Part shown: one piece after another, positions 1 through 7,646 of the stretch | How the letters are laid out: each line of letters opens with the position of its first letter | Position numbering within the stretch: position 1 is the stretch's first letter | NCBI GenBank assembly: GCA_964371555.1 | Contig: CAYJMQ010000043.1 | Location: 1 to 16,920 of the forward strand | From: CAYJMQ01 sp964371555 | Lineage (GTDB): Bacteria; Bdellovibrionota; JACOXK01; 2-02-FULL-40-11 | DNA length: 16,920 nt | Direction: 5' to 3' | Position numbers and translations under genes: made by a program | Notes under the pieces: model-generated | Told to the model about the DNA's origin: nothing | The model's input: only the letters and a program-made list of their open reading frames with translations | The model's database searches: none

Positions 1-117
1 CAAACTATGTACCAAATGAAATTCAAATTCACTTTAATGTGTAATTTTCATAAGTTACGTTTTTTTTAGCCCCCTCTTGTCATTGGAGGTTAGCTTAAAT
101 TAGATGTGTAAAAATTA

Positions 118-146
118 TTCATACTATTTCCCGATATTTTTATAAC
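118..146 (+). promoter_or_regulatory. Possible sigma-70 promoter in the leader of the envelope operon
   Basis: TTCATA at 118-123 and TATAAC at 141-146 are separated by 17 bp. They match the -35 and -10 consensus at four and five of six bases. Transcription would start near 153 and leave a leader of about 170 nt before the ATG at 324. The region is AT-rich, so chance matches are likely. It competes with the sigma-54-like element at 294-310. Confidence 0.25.
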
Positions 147-171
147 CCATTGAAATATCTAAACATTCATT

Positions 172-186
172 GGCGCACAAAGCGCC
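172..186. repeat. Small perfect inverted repeat in the 5' non-coding region
   Basis: GGCGC (172-176) and GCGCC (182-186) flank the loop ACAAA. It is a GC-rich island in AT-rich DNA. No T-tract follows on either strand, so it does not look like a terminator. The rest of 1-323 shows no convincing coding frame; an open frame at 170-400 overlaps the better supported secreted-protein gene and has no family resemblance. Confidence 0.4.
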
Positions 187-293
187 CCAAGCCAGTGACA
201 ATTTTCGTCCCTCAAGGCTCACCTATTCGGACAAGCCTCTTAGATTTGTCGACTGCTCAAGCTTAAAACTGCCCATTTTTGTCACTCGATCCC

Positions 294-310
294 TTGGCAT
301 ACCCCTTGCA
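294..310 (+). promoter_or_regulatory. Sigma-54-like -24/-12 element
   Basis: The sequence TTGGCAT-ACCCC-TTGCA has the TGGCA and TTGCA blocks of RpoN promoters at exactly the consensus spacing: GG at 296-297 and GC at 308-309, with 10 bases between them. Transcription would start near 321, only about 3 nt before the ATG at 324. The message would then be leaderless, and the AAGAGG at 317-322 would be too close to the start to serve as a Shine-Dalgarno. The motif match is good, but the position is odd and the call is tentative. Confidence 0.35.
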
Positions 311-323
311 GTTTATAAGAGGT

Positions 324-1112
324 ATGAAGGTATTCGTTGGGCTATTGGGTCTTATAGGGATGTTGTGTCTCTTTGGGCAACCGCTGAAGGCTCAAGATGA
401 AACCGGTATGCTCTCTGCAAACATTTCCAACTCTCTTGTGACCGGCATCAATCGTAATCATAAAAATGTCTATACTGACTTTTCGGTCATTGGAATTTAT
501 GAATGGGTTGAAAATATTCGAAGCACACTCGATCTTGGATTGGTAAAATCGTTCACTCAGGAACGAAAGGCCTTTTTAAAGGATGCTGTCGTTGGGACAT
601 CCATTTCAGATATTTATACCCATCCGGAGACAGAGATTACGCTTAACGGCTACGGAAAACTCTTTTTGCCCCTTTCAAAAGAGAGCCAAAAGAGGAGCCA
701 GATCTTTGCGCTGACAACGGGGCTTGGACTCTCGAAAGATCTTTCACAATTTCATTTCGGATACGATCTTTCAGGCAGCTATTTTGCAAACCGCTTCAGA
801 ACAGCCAAAAATGGAATCTCTAATAAACATTATGGAATGACAAATACCCTGCTTGTCGGTTTTGCCTTTACAGATGAACTTGCCTTAAACACAGCCTGGA
901 GCCTGCTCAATTTTGCGACTTATAATAAATCGCCAAAAGCAACTTACTCATTTGTTCAATCATTGGATTATCAGGCAACGGATGCCCTCGGTCTTTCTCT
1001 CGGACATTCCGCAGGGGGGCGGCAATATAAAAACAACGGTCAGGAATTAAACATTGACCTTTTTGACGTGGAGGGGAGCGAACTCTTCCTGGGGTTGAAC
1101 TATGGATTTTAA
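324..1112 (+). CDS. Secreted, probable outer-membrane beta-barrel protein
   Basis: The 262-residue product starts with a classical Sec signal peptide: M-K, a hydrophobic core rich in V, L, G and I, then a likely cleavage after Leu-Lys-Ala near residue 23. I chose the ATG at 324 because the signal begins there; an upstream TTG at 279 would add 15 residues before it. The mature part has alternating polar and hydrophobic residues, many Gly, Tyr, Phe and Ser, and ends in a terminal Phe after a beta-signal-like stretch (LFLGLNYGF). Those are features of outer-membrane beta-barrels, perhaps with 8 to 12 strands. I do not recognise a named family. It is the first gene of a three-gene operon and its last 11 nt overlap the metalloprotease gene, which suggests translational coupling and a joint envelope role. 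Confidence 0.7.
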   Translation: MKVFVGLLGLIGMLCLFGQPLKAQDETGMLSANISNSLVTGINRNHKNVYTDFSVIGIYEWVENIRSTLDLGLVKSFTQERKAFLKDAVVGTSISDIYTHPETEITLNGYGKLFLPLSKESQKRSQIFALTTGLGLSKDLSQFHFGYDLSGSYFANRFRTAKNGISNKHYGMTNTLLVGFAFTDELALNTAWSLLNFATYNKSPKATYSFVQSLDYQATDALGLSLGHSAGGRQYKNNGQELNIDLFDVEGSELFLGLNYGF

Positions 1113-4100
1113 TATGAAGATAAAAAAATATTCTCACATTCTTCAAATCGTCGGACTTGGTTTTATTTTTCTCATCATAATATTTTTTGGCCCATCGTGC
1201 GCCAAAAAACGACCGGTTAAAGAGATTCTGCCTGAAGTCCAGAGACTCGAAAAAAACTTTTTCACGGATGGGGAATTTTATTATAAAGTAACAGTCGTTG
1301 GAGCCTCGGCGGATACCGGAATTACCCATCTTGGGGATTCATCAGGGACATCGGCATCCGCAAAATTTGAATTTAGCGAAAATAACCTGACTCTCTATGC
1401 AATCGATCCCCGATACAAAGATGATCATTCACTCGCGGAACCGGTCCTTGTTTTTCCATTGGAAAAACATGTCGATGTCGAAAGAGAAAAAAACGGAGAT
1501 GATGAAGAAACCCACAGGGAAATTGAAACGCAAATGGAACGCCCCTGGAACGAAAGAAAATACGCAAAAATTAATTTTGCGAGGCTGAAATTAATCCCTG
1601 TTGACTTTATTCAATTTAAAATTTTCGAAAATTTCAACAGCGTTACCGAAGTAAGTTCAGATCTTCTTGATTTAAATCAGGATGGAGAATCATTGAATCT
1701 TGTCGTTCAAAAAACATTCAGGAAAGAGGACTCTTTGGCGCAAGACATTGAAGAAGAAACAGGAAAAACATTCACTTTAAAACTGAAGGTAAGCTTCTTA
1801 AAGAGAAAAGAAAATAAAAATTTTAAACCCACATTGTATACAGAGCGATTAAGAGAATATGTGGGCATATTTTCAACAAAAATAAAATCGAATGATAAAT
1901 ATAACAAACCGGAAGAAAAGAGATACGCGTTGCACTGGGATCCAAACAAAAAAATTAAATATACTTTATCCCGAAATTTCCCAGAGAAATATAAATTTCT
2001 CGTGAGAAAAGTGATTGCCCAGTGGAATGAGGTTTTAAAAGACATGAAAATCGCGGGGAAACCCCTGATTGAACTTCAAGAAAACCATGGGGAAGAATTG
2101 GGCGATCTCAAACATAATTTTATCGTCTGGATTGAAGACCCGATTTTTAAGGGCCCTCTGGGACTAGGCCCAAGTTATGCCGACGGATTGACCGGAGAAA
2201 TTATCAATGCCGACAGTTATATATTTGCCGGAAATATCAAACATACAGTCCTCTACATCTTGGAAAAAAGAGAAAGGGTGAACCTTGCACAATCCCAAAC
2301 GAGGCCTGATGAAAACAACACAAACAATCACGGTGCAAATCCAGGTGCAAATAATGCCCAGCCGCAAATTGCCAGCGACTCCGGAAAATCGATTTCTGAA
2401 TTAATTGACGAGGAATCGAAAGCCCCCACCTTTAAAAAAATATTTGAAGACATAAAAAAACCACAGACGCTGGAAAACGCCCTTTATCATTATAAAAACC
2501 TTTCCGACCGCTGTTACTACCCTCCCCTGGAAGAAACCCCTGCGGGGAGCGCCCCTGCGGTACCATGGTTTCTCAAAAAAACAGAGGAAGAGCTCTTTCA
2601 GGAAATCCTTCTCAATACGCTGGCTCATGAAATGGGGCACAATTTGGGTCTGGCTCACAATTTCAAAGGCTCACTCGATAAAAAACATTACATTTCTGAA
2701 AAAATTCAGACATCATCCACAATGGATTACCTTGCAATCGAAGACAGTGAGGAAGGAACGCCAGGCCCTTACGACAAAGCGGCATTGGCCTACGCATTTA
2801 GCGGCGATTTCGACTTCAATGAAAACTATCTCTTCTGTTCCGATCAGAGTGTCCCGATAGATCCTCTTTGCAATCAATGGGACCGAGGCGACAGCGCTGA
2901 AAAAATCGCGGAATATCTTGTAAAAAGATATCATGATGGATACATACGCAGAAACTTTAGAGGTAAAAAAATCCATTTTAAAGATACTCCGGAAACGAGA
3001 AGAGAATATCAGAGAAATCTGGTCAACTATTATTTCATGCCTTTAAGAGAATTCCTCGACTACCACATTTATGTTGGAACAAAGAGCAAAACATTAACAG
3101 ATGAGCCGTTCAAAGAAAATGAATGGAAAACACTCCTGGAAGACTTGGAAAAAGCGGCTGCTATCGGTTTTGACTTTTTCACCCAAATCGTTCTCGATAA
3201 AGATCGGATATACAAAGATATCATTCATCCCAAATTCCCAGGCGAAGATGAACTTCTCGCCCGAGGAACGTGGATTGATAAACTGCTTGCGGCAGATGCG
3301 CTTAGCTCTCGAGATCTCGGCGTCGATCCCTGGTCGACCTTAAGGACAACCTATTTTGACCTCCCTCTTTACCAAAATAAACTATTCGAATTCTTTCACA
3401 CGGTTGTTACAGATATCTCCACTCCCAATGCTATTATCTTTTCGGCCGCTCAAAAATTTATGAACAATGTCCCTTCAGGCGACTCCGTGGCAACGGCCTT
3501 TGCAGTCCCCTCCGAAGACGCAACGGAATTCTTTAACATCAATGAATTGGAACTGAGTGATGACCAGATCATGAGACTTCTATCTTTAAACGCGAATGAA
3601 CCACACGCATTTCTCATAGACCATGAAAAAGGAAAAATTTTTTCGGCCAGAAAAACGGCGGTTTTGGCATATCCGACAACACCGACCTATACGCTCATCG
3701 AAGCGCATAATAAAATTTTTCATAAACTGACCCCCCTCTCTCTAAAAGAGCTTAAGAAAGCTATTTTAATGGTCAGTAAACTAAAAGACGATTTATCCGA
3801 TCTCAATGAAGATCATATTATGGCGCTAAGACCCTTTATTCATCCTGCGGTAATCGTGATTACAAAAGAGGGTAACCATACAGTAATTCCCCTGCTTGAT
3901 GAAGATGAAGAAGACAATGTGATAGAAAAAATTAATTCACTCAATTCGCTCATCGAAAAATTAAATAAAGAACTCCCTGCTAAAGGCATGCTTGGCAGTC
4001 TTAGAGAATATCTCAATGAATTAAATGCAATATTGTCTGGAACTTCTTTTTACGATAGCAAAATAAAACTCATGGAGAAACTTAAAGAAAAAGAAAAGGA

Positions 4101-4233
4101 ATTAGATCCGACGAATCCAGAGAGTAATATTATTTTAAGATTAAATATGGTAAAAAGATTTTTGAACGCCTATCGGAAGAGGATTGAGATGATGCATTAT
4201 CTTTATAATAACAGATCTATTCATTTGAATTAA
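1102..4233 (+). CDS. Lipoprotein zinc-dependent metalloprotease (metzincin-like, DUF4953/DUF5117 type)
   Basis: The 1043-residue product begins with a long hydrophobic segment (about residues 13-29) ending in GPSC. Cys33 is the likely lipidated residue, although the lipobox is imperfect. The catalytic signature HEMGHNLGLAH at 509-519 gives zinc ligands His509, His513 and His519 and general base Glu510. It is followed by NFKGS and by a Met-turn-like STMDY with Met541. This arrangement is typical of the large bacterial DUF4953/DUF5117 zinc metalloproteases. A segment with LHWDP and YTLSRNFPEKY near 276-300 also fits that family. Residues 403-423 form an Asn-rich linker, and the C-terminus (about 930-1020) is charged and probably helical or coiled-coil. 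ATG 1114 is an alternative start; 1102 has a GGGG eight bases upstream. It probably acts on periplasmic or surface proteins; substrates are unknown. Confidence 0.85.
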   Translation: MDFNMKIKKYSHILQIVGLGFIFLIIIFFGPSCAKKRPVKEILPEVQRLEKNFFTDGEFYYKVTVVGASADTGITHLGDSSGTSASAKFEFSENNLTLYAIDPRYKDDHSLAEPVLVFPLEKHVDVEREKNGDDEETHREIETQMERPWNERKYAKINFARLKLIPVDFIQFKIFENFNSVTEVSSDLLDLNQDGESLNLVVQKTFRKEDSLAQDIEEETGKTFTLKLKVSFLKRKENKNFKPTLYTERLREYVGIFSTKIKSNDKYNKPEEKRYALHWDPNKKIKYTLSRNFPEKYKFLVRKVIAQWNEVLKDMKIAGKPLIELQENHGEELGDLKHNFIVWIEDPIFKGPLGLGPSYADGLTGEIINADSYIFAGNIKHTVLYILEKRERVNLAQSQTRPDENNTNNHGANPGANNAQPQIASDSGKSISELIDEESKAPTFKKIFEDIKKPQTLENALYHYKNLSDRCYYPPLEETPAGSAPAVPWFLKKTEEELFQEILLNTLAHEMGHNLGLAHNFKGSLDKKHYISEKIQTSSTMDYLAIEDSEEGTPGPYDKAALAYAFSGDFDFNENYLFCSDQSVPIDPLCNQWDRGDSAEKIAEYLVKRYHDGYIRRNFRGKKIHFKDTPETRREYQRNLVNYYFMPLREFLDYHIYVGTKSKTLTDEPFKENEWKTLLEDLEKAAAIGFDFFTQIVLDKDRIYKDIIHPKFPGEDELLARGTWIDKLLAADALSSRDLGVDPWSTLRTTYFDLPLYQNKLFEFFHTVVTDISTPNAIIFSAAQKFMNNVPSGDSVATAFAVPSEDATEFFNINELELSDDQIMRLLSLNANEPHAFLIDHEKGKIFSARKTAVLAYPTTPTYTLIEAHNKIFHKLTPLSLKELKKAILMVSKLKDDLSDLNEDHIMALRPFIHPAVIVITKEGNHTVIPLLDEDEEDNVIEKINSLNSLIEKLNKELPAKGMLGSLREYLNELNAILSGTSFYDSKIKLMEKLKEKEKELDPTNPESNIILRLNMVKRFLNAYRKRIEMMHYLYNNRSIHLN

Positions 4234-4249
4234 CAATGGTGGATTAACG

Positions 4250-5176
4250 ATGGGAAAAAAATATATCATATTTTTATGTCTTTTGATGTTAGGCTGTTCT
4301 CAGTCTGAGACTCCCCTGCCATTAAACAATCAAAACAATCATACGGGGGATAATCATTCAAACAATCCTGAATTCAAATATGATTTGAATGGAGCTCGAA
4401 ATATCTCTCCCCCATCGAAGGATTTTTCCCTTAACACATTTGGCCTTAATAAATCCGGCTTTAATAAATCTGGATTAACCCGAATTATTGATCACTTGAA
4501 ATTCTCGAACTTGGCAAATGATCGTGCCGAGGTTCTTTCTTCATTCGCAATCGCGCTCCGCATGGCCTACGATTGGAAAACAGAGCCTCCAGAGCATAAA
4601 GAAGAAACAAAGTCATATTTGAAGGGGGGGAAAGAAGATCTGATTGGAAAATTACTTGAAATTTTAACACTTAAATACAACAGGTATGAAGCCAGAAATG
4701 CCTTGATTGAAATCATTGAAAAGGATGATCTTCTCATGGAAACCATTCAGTACTTTACTTCAGAACCGATTCTTTCCGCTCAAAAATTGACGGATCTTCA
4801 TCATGCCATCGAAGAAAAAAATGTTTCAGATATAAAAGAACTTCTGGATGATATTTACGTAAATTTTTATCATTTTTTTGGAAAACATTATCACTTAAAG
4901 AGCGTTTGGGAAGAGGTTAAGGAAAATGGCAAGACAATTTTTCAGCCGAAAGAGAGTGGTTTTGAAAAGACAATCCTGACATTTCGTATTGGCGATATCA
5001 CTGTCCCGGTCGATTATGAGCCGCTTCTAAATGACCTCGCAGGCATAGATATAGAAAAAAATGAAACAGGGAATTTTAGAGTCAAAAAAACTTTAAAAAG
5101 AGCGGTCATACGGGAGTTTATCGTAGATCTTCTGACAAGCTTTGTGACCAGGTATTACGAGATCGAGGATCTTTAA
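4250..5176 (+). CDS. Hypothetical lipoprotein, third gene of the envelope operon
   Basis: The 308-residue product has a short type II signal peptide: MGKK, a hydrophobic core, and LMLGC with Cys16 as the lipidation site. An Asn-rich linker (residues 26-40) follows, as expected for a tether that holds the domain away from the membrane. Residues 66-75 contain two copies of an NKSG-type pentapeptide (GLNKSG, FNKSG) encoded by a 15-bp imperfect direct repeat. The rest looks mostly alpha-helical, with many Lys, Glu, Leu and Ile. I recognise no enzyme motif or family. The start lies 16 bp after the metalloprotease stop with GGTGGA six bases before the ATG. Operon position suggests it is a partner or accessory of the protease; that is inference only. 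Confidence 0.65.
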   Translation: MGKKYIIFLCLLMLGCSQSETPLPLNNQNNHTGDNHSNNPEFKYDLNGARNISPPSKDFSLNTFGLNKSGFNKSGLTRIIDHLKFSNLANDRAEVLSSFAIALRMAYDWKTEPPEHKEETKSYLKGGKEDLIGKLLEILTLKYNRYEARNALIEIIEKDDLLMETIQYFTSEPILSAQKLTDLHHAIEEKNVSDIKELLDDIYVNFYHFFGKHYHLKSVWEEVKENGKTIFQPKESGFEKTILTFRIGDITVPVDYEPLLNDLAGIDIEKNETGNFRVKKTLKRAVIREFIVDLLTSFVTRYYEIEDL

Positions 5177-5192
5177 GGTTTCAAGATTTTAT
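5169..5192 (+). terminator. Weak candidate terminator of the envelope operon
   Basis: ATCTT (5169-5173) can pair with AAGAT (5183-5187) around a 9-nt loop that includes the stop codon, followed by TTTATTT. The stem is short and AT-rich. It lies in the 24-bp gap between two convergent stop codons, where a terminator would be expected. Confidence 0.25.
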
Positions 5193-5200
5193 TTCATTCT

Positions 5201-5764
5201 TCACTGAACCTTGCGAACCTTGCATCTTGCTTTCCAAATCGAATCACATTCCCTTTTGAAAAGGGAGGCAATTTCATCGGCTAGAGGCTTTGCCGCAAGC
5301 CGATAGTCAATGAGGCCAGATGTTAAGACTGGCGTATTTTTCGACTTAATATTGATCCCCGCATGAATCAGCGTCGAAATCGGCGACGCTGTCGCGATCG
5401 ATACGGTGAGTTTTCTCTTTCCATCATAAAGATCGTCGCCGCGCCTTTGAAGCCTATGCCCAATCCTTTTTTCCAAACATTCTTTCATAATCACCATGAG
5501 AAGCCGCTGGCGATAAATCGCTTTTTCGAGATCAGCATCAAAAAACTCGGCGATAAAATGCAGCATGAGCTCGGAATAGATCGGGCTTTGGGATTTTACA
5601 TCCTCGAGATCGACCATATTTTTGAGCGGGACATCCGCGGGTCCCACAAAGCCCACCATGGCATCACCGCAGATATCGAAGTTTTTATAAATCCAATGAG
5701 GAGCGAGCTGGGTGCCATCATAGGTCATTCGCTTCTGTATAAATTTTGTTTGCACGATTTTCAT
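5201..5764 (-). CDS. DUF366 family protein of unknown function in a preQ0 operon
   Basis: The 187-residue product is soluble, with no signal peptide or membrane segment. Recognisable DUF366 features in order are YDGTQLAPHW (15-24), CGDAMVGFVGPADVP (32-46), a MVDLEDV block (50-56), MLHFIAEFFD (67-76) with acidic and Arg-rich residues after it (YRQRLL), then DLYDGKRKLTVSIAT (111-125) and a TSGLIDYR block near 148-155. The conserved Asp, Arg, Lys and Gly positions suggest an enzyme or nucleotide-binding protein, but its reaction is not known to me. It is the last gene of queD-folE2-queC-DUF366 and overlaps the queC stop by 4 nt (ATGA), so a link to deazapurine metabolism is likely. Its C-terminal codons contain two tandem copies of a 9-bp unit (+ strand GAACCTTGC, 5206-5223). 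Confidence 0.75.
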   Translation of the reverse strand: MKIVQTKFIQKRMTYDGTQLAPHWIYKNFDICGDAMVGFVGPADVPLKNMVDLEDVKSQSPIYSELMLHFIAEFFDADLEKAIYRQRLLMVIMKECLEKRIGHRLQRRGDDLYDGKRKLTVSIATASPISTLIHAGINIKSKNTPVLTSGLIDYRLAAKPLADEIASLFKRECDSIWKARCKVRKVQ

Positions 5765-6420
5765 ATATTGTGAGATACCGCCCTTTCAAACCTTAAACAC
5801 GATTCGCATTTACCACACACCTTTTCGCCCGATTCATAACAGCTCCACATCAGTTCAAAAGGGGCATTGAGCTCGCGGCCAAGCTGAACAATCTCTTTTT
5901 TATTTAAAGAAGCTGTGTAGCAGATCACTTTAGGTTTTGCGAGTGTTGAAAATTCAAGGGATCTCGTAACCCGATCGATAAATTCCTGACTATTGTCTGG
6001 AAATGTTTTTGCCTCTTCCGCGTTAAAACCGACAACAATCAACCCCACCCCCATCGCTTCGGCGATGGCCGCGGCGATATGAACAAACACGCCGTTTCGA
6101 TTTGGAACCCAAACTTCGGCTGCGCTTTTTTGTGTTATTTCAGGATTATCCAGATGACTTGGAGAAAGTTTCGGAATATCCAAAGAGCGATTCACAAGGG
6201 ATGTCTGCGTAATCTCTTTCAGCCAATCCAGCCGAATGACGCGATGGTTTATTCCATATTTTTCAGAAATTTTTGAAGCATTGGAAATTTCTGAAACGGA
6301 TGACCTTTGTCCATAATCAAATGTCAGTGAAAGAACAACCTCTGTCTCCCTCAATGCCTTGCAAAAATTAACCGTTGAGTCGAGACCCGAAGAAAGAAGA
6401 ACAACGCTTCTTAATGACAT
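5761..6420 (-). CDS. queC: 7-cyano-7-deazaguanine (preQ0) synthase QueC
   Basis: QueC converts 7-carboxy-7-deazaguanine to preQ0 using ATP and ammonia, in the cytoplasm, on the route to queuosine in tRNA. The 219-residue length is normal. The ATP-pyrophosphatase PP-loop is SSGLDST at 10-16, and FDYGQRS follows at 34-40. The conserved EVWVPNRNG block is at 102-110. Zinc-binding cysteines are Cys194 (WSCY), Cys202, Cys205 and Cys208 (CGKCESC). The second PP-loop residue is Ser, where many bacterial QueC proteins have Gly. The start overlaps the folE2 end by 10 nt and the stop overlaps the DUF366 start by 4 nt, so it is clearly operonic. Confidence 0.95.
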   Translation of the reverse strand: MSLRSVVLLSSGLDSTVNFCKALRETEVVLSLTFDYGQRSSVSEISNASKISEKYGINHRVIRLDWLKEITQTSLVNRSLDIPKLSPSHLDNPEITQKSAAEVWVPNRNGVFVHIAAAIAEAMGVGLIVVGFNAEEAKTFPDNSQEFIDRVTRSLEFSTLAKPKVICYTASLNKKEIVQLGRELNAPFELMWSCYESGEKVCGKCESCLRFERAVSHNI

Positions 6421-7247
6421 GAACCGCTCCCCACAGGCGTGTCCTTGTCAGGGACAATCGCTGAATGGGGGGTGGATTTATTCTTTTTCAAAAAAGCGTA
6501 AGCGTTGTGACCATGGATCGATTCAAAATTCTCGCATTCGACCGAATACCACTGAATTTGAGACCAATCGTCGAGCCTGAGCGCGACTTCACGAACAACA
6601 TCTTCAGCAAATCGCGGATTATCATAAGCCCTTTCCGTGACTGCCTTTTCATCGACACGCTTTAAAAGCGGATAGAGTTCCGCGCTTGCGCTCTCTTCAG
6701 CAACGCGAATTAAATCCTCAAGCCAGACAAAGGTATTCGAACGAATAGATAAGTCCACGCGTGATCGCTGATTATGCGCCCCTCTTTCACTGATTTCTTT
6801 TGAACAGGGGCATAATGTTGTTACAGGCACCATCGCTGATATCAGAAAATCAGTCTTTTCTGAATCTTGCCTCCCCCAGAGGCGGCACGAATACTCCATG
6901 AGGCTCTCCGCCTGAGAGACCGGCGCTGTTTTCTTAATAAAATAGGGGAAAGAGACTTCAAGCACAGAAACATCCGCCTCGAGCCGATTTCTCATCTCTT
7001 TTAAAATTGGATTGAAATTTTCAACATCAATCGCGTCACGATAGCGATTGAGGATCTCAATAAACCGGCTCATGTGAGTCCCCTTATATTTGTCAGTCAA
7101 ATTGACATACATATTAAATGTCCCAATCGTTAATTGAGAGCCATTCAGACGATCTTTCACTTTAATCGGATAGCGAACCTCTTTGACCCCTACCTCCTGG
7201 AGAGGAACTCCCCGGTGATCCGGGCTATTTTGAACATCATTTAACAT
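6411..7247 (-). CDS. folE2: GTP cyclohydrolase FolE2 (type IB)
   Basis: FolE2 makes 7,8-dihydroneopterin triphosphate from GTP, the entry step for both folate and queuosine. The 278-residue product has the FolE2/MptA hallmarks: THMSRFIEILN (57-67), TTLCPCSKEIS (143-153) with the Cys-Pro-Cys metal and catalytic site, GAHNQRS (156-162), and ESIHGHNAYA (242-251). I chose the ATG at 7247, which overlaps the end of queD by 7 nt; a longer upstream frame to 7280 has no support. It is not QueF: the Cys-Pro-Cys and HNQRS blocks are FolE2-type. Sitting between queD and queC, it probably feeds deazapurine synthesis. FolE2 is the alternative to the zinc enzyme FolE and is often used when zinc is scarce. 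Confidence 0.93.
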   Translation of the reverse strand: MLNDVQNSPDHRGVPLQEVGVKEVRYPIKVKDRLNGSQLTIGTFNMYVNLTDKYKGTHMSRFIEILNRYRDAIDVENFNPILKEMRNRLEADVSVLEVSFPYFIKKTAPVSQAESLMEYSCRLWGRQDSEKTDFLISAMVPVTTLCPCSKEISERGAHNQRSRVDLSIRSNTFVWLEDLIRVAEESASAELYPLLKRVDEKAVTERAYDNPRFAEDVVREVALRLDDWSQIQWYSVECENFESIHGHNAYAFLKKNKSTPHSAIVPDKDTPVGSGSCH

Positions 7248-7609
7248 GAATAGCTTGCCCCGTAAGTATCGGTTTCCCAAACGGTAACCTTACGAACCCG
7301 AAACGAATCACAGTCAAGTTTTCGCTTTAATTCTTCACAAATATAACGCGCGATATTTTCCGCGGAAGGATTGAGATCCTGAAAAATTGAAATCTCGTTT
7401 AAAATCTGATGATCAAGACGATCTATAATTTCCCTGGAAGCATCTTCGACCACTTTAAAATCAACAATAATTCCTATTTCATTTAATATTTCCGAGGAAA
7501 CAGAAATATCAACACGCCAATTATGCCCGTGTAAATTTTCACATATCCCGGAAATATCACGCAGTTGGTGGGCCGCTGAAAAATGCTCCTTTACAATAAT
7601 TTCGTACAT
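7241..7609 (-). CDS. queD: 6-carboxy-5,6,7,8-tetrahydropterin synthase QueD
   Basis: QueD converts dihydroneopterin triphosphate to 6-carboxytetrahydropterin, the second queuosine step. The 122-residue product shows the full signature: zinc ligands His14 (SAAH), His27 and His29 (LHGHNW), catalytic Cys23 four residues before that motif, an LDHQILN block in the middle, and the C-terminal WETDTYGASY segment that holds the substrate-binding Glu. It is the first gene of the operon. The ATG has no Shine-Dalgarno; instead a run of seven C residues and a TATAAC hexamer lie directly upstream (see the promoter entry), so the message is probably leaderless. The stop overlaps the folE2 start. Confidence 0.94.
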   Translation of the reverse strand: MYEIIVKEHFSAAHQLRDISGICENLHGHNWRVDISVSSEILNEIGIIVDFKVVEDASREIIDRLDHQILNEISIFQDLNPSAENIARYICEELKRKLDCDSFRVRKVTVWETDTYGASYSC

Positions 7610-7617
7610 AAGGGGGG

Positions 7618-7646
7618 GTTATAGCATTGTGGGGGAGAAACTTCAA
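7618..7646 (-). promoter_or_regulatory. Extended -10 promoter of queD, predicting a leaderless mRNA
   Basis: On the minus strand TTGAAG (7646-7641) and TATAAC (7623-7618) are exactly 17 bp apart, with TG one base upstream of the -10 (7626-7625). Only CCCCCCTT separates the -10 from the queD ATG at 7609, so transcription should start at about 7611-7609. No Shine-Dalgarno is present. The -35 lies inside the hairpin at 7636-7661, which could make that repeat an operator. Confidence 0.55.

Noticed and set aside
170..400. A 76-codon plus-strand open frame
   Set aside because: It begins at a TTG in the leader, has no family resemblance, and overlaps the signal-peptide-bearing gene at 324 in another frame.
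907..1329. A 140-codon minus-strand frame
   Set aside because: It lies antisense to the junction of the barrel and metalloprotease genes and has no recognisable features.
5201..5764. DUF366 as a replacement QueE
   Set aside because: It has no radical SAM CxxxCxxC motif, so it cannot carry out that chemistry in the known way.
6411..7247. Reading the gene as QueF
   Set aside because: The CPCSKEIS, GAHNQRS and SIHGHNAY blocks and 278-residue length match FolE2.
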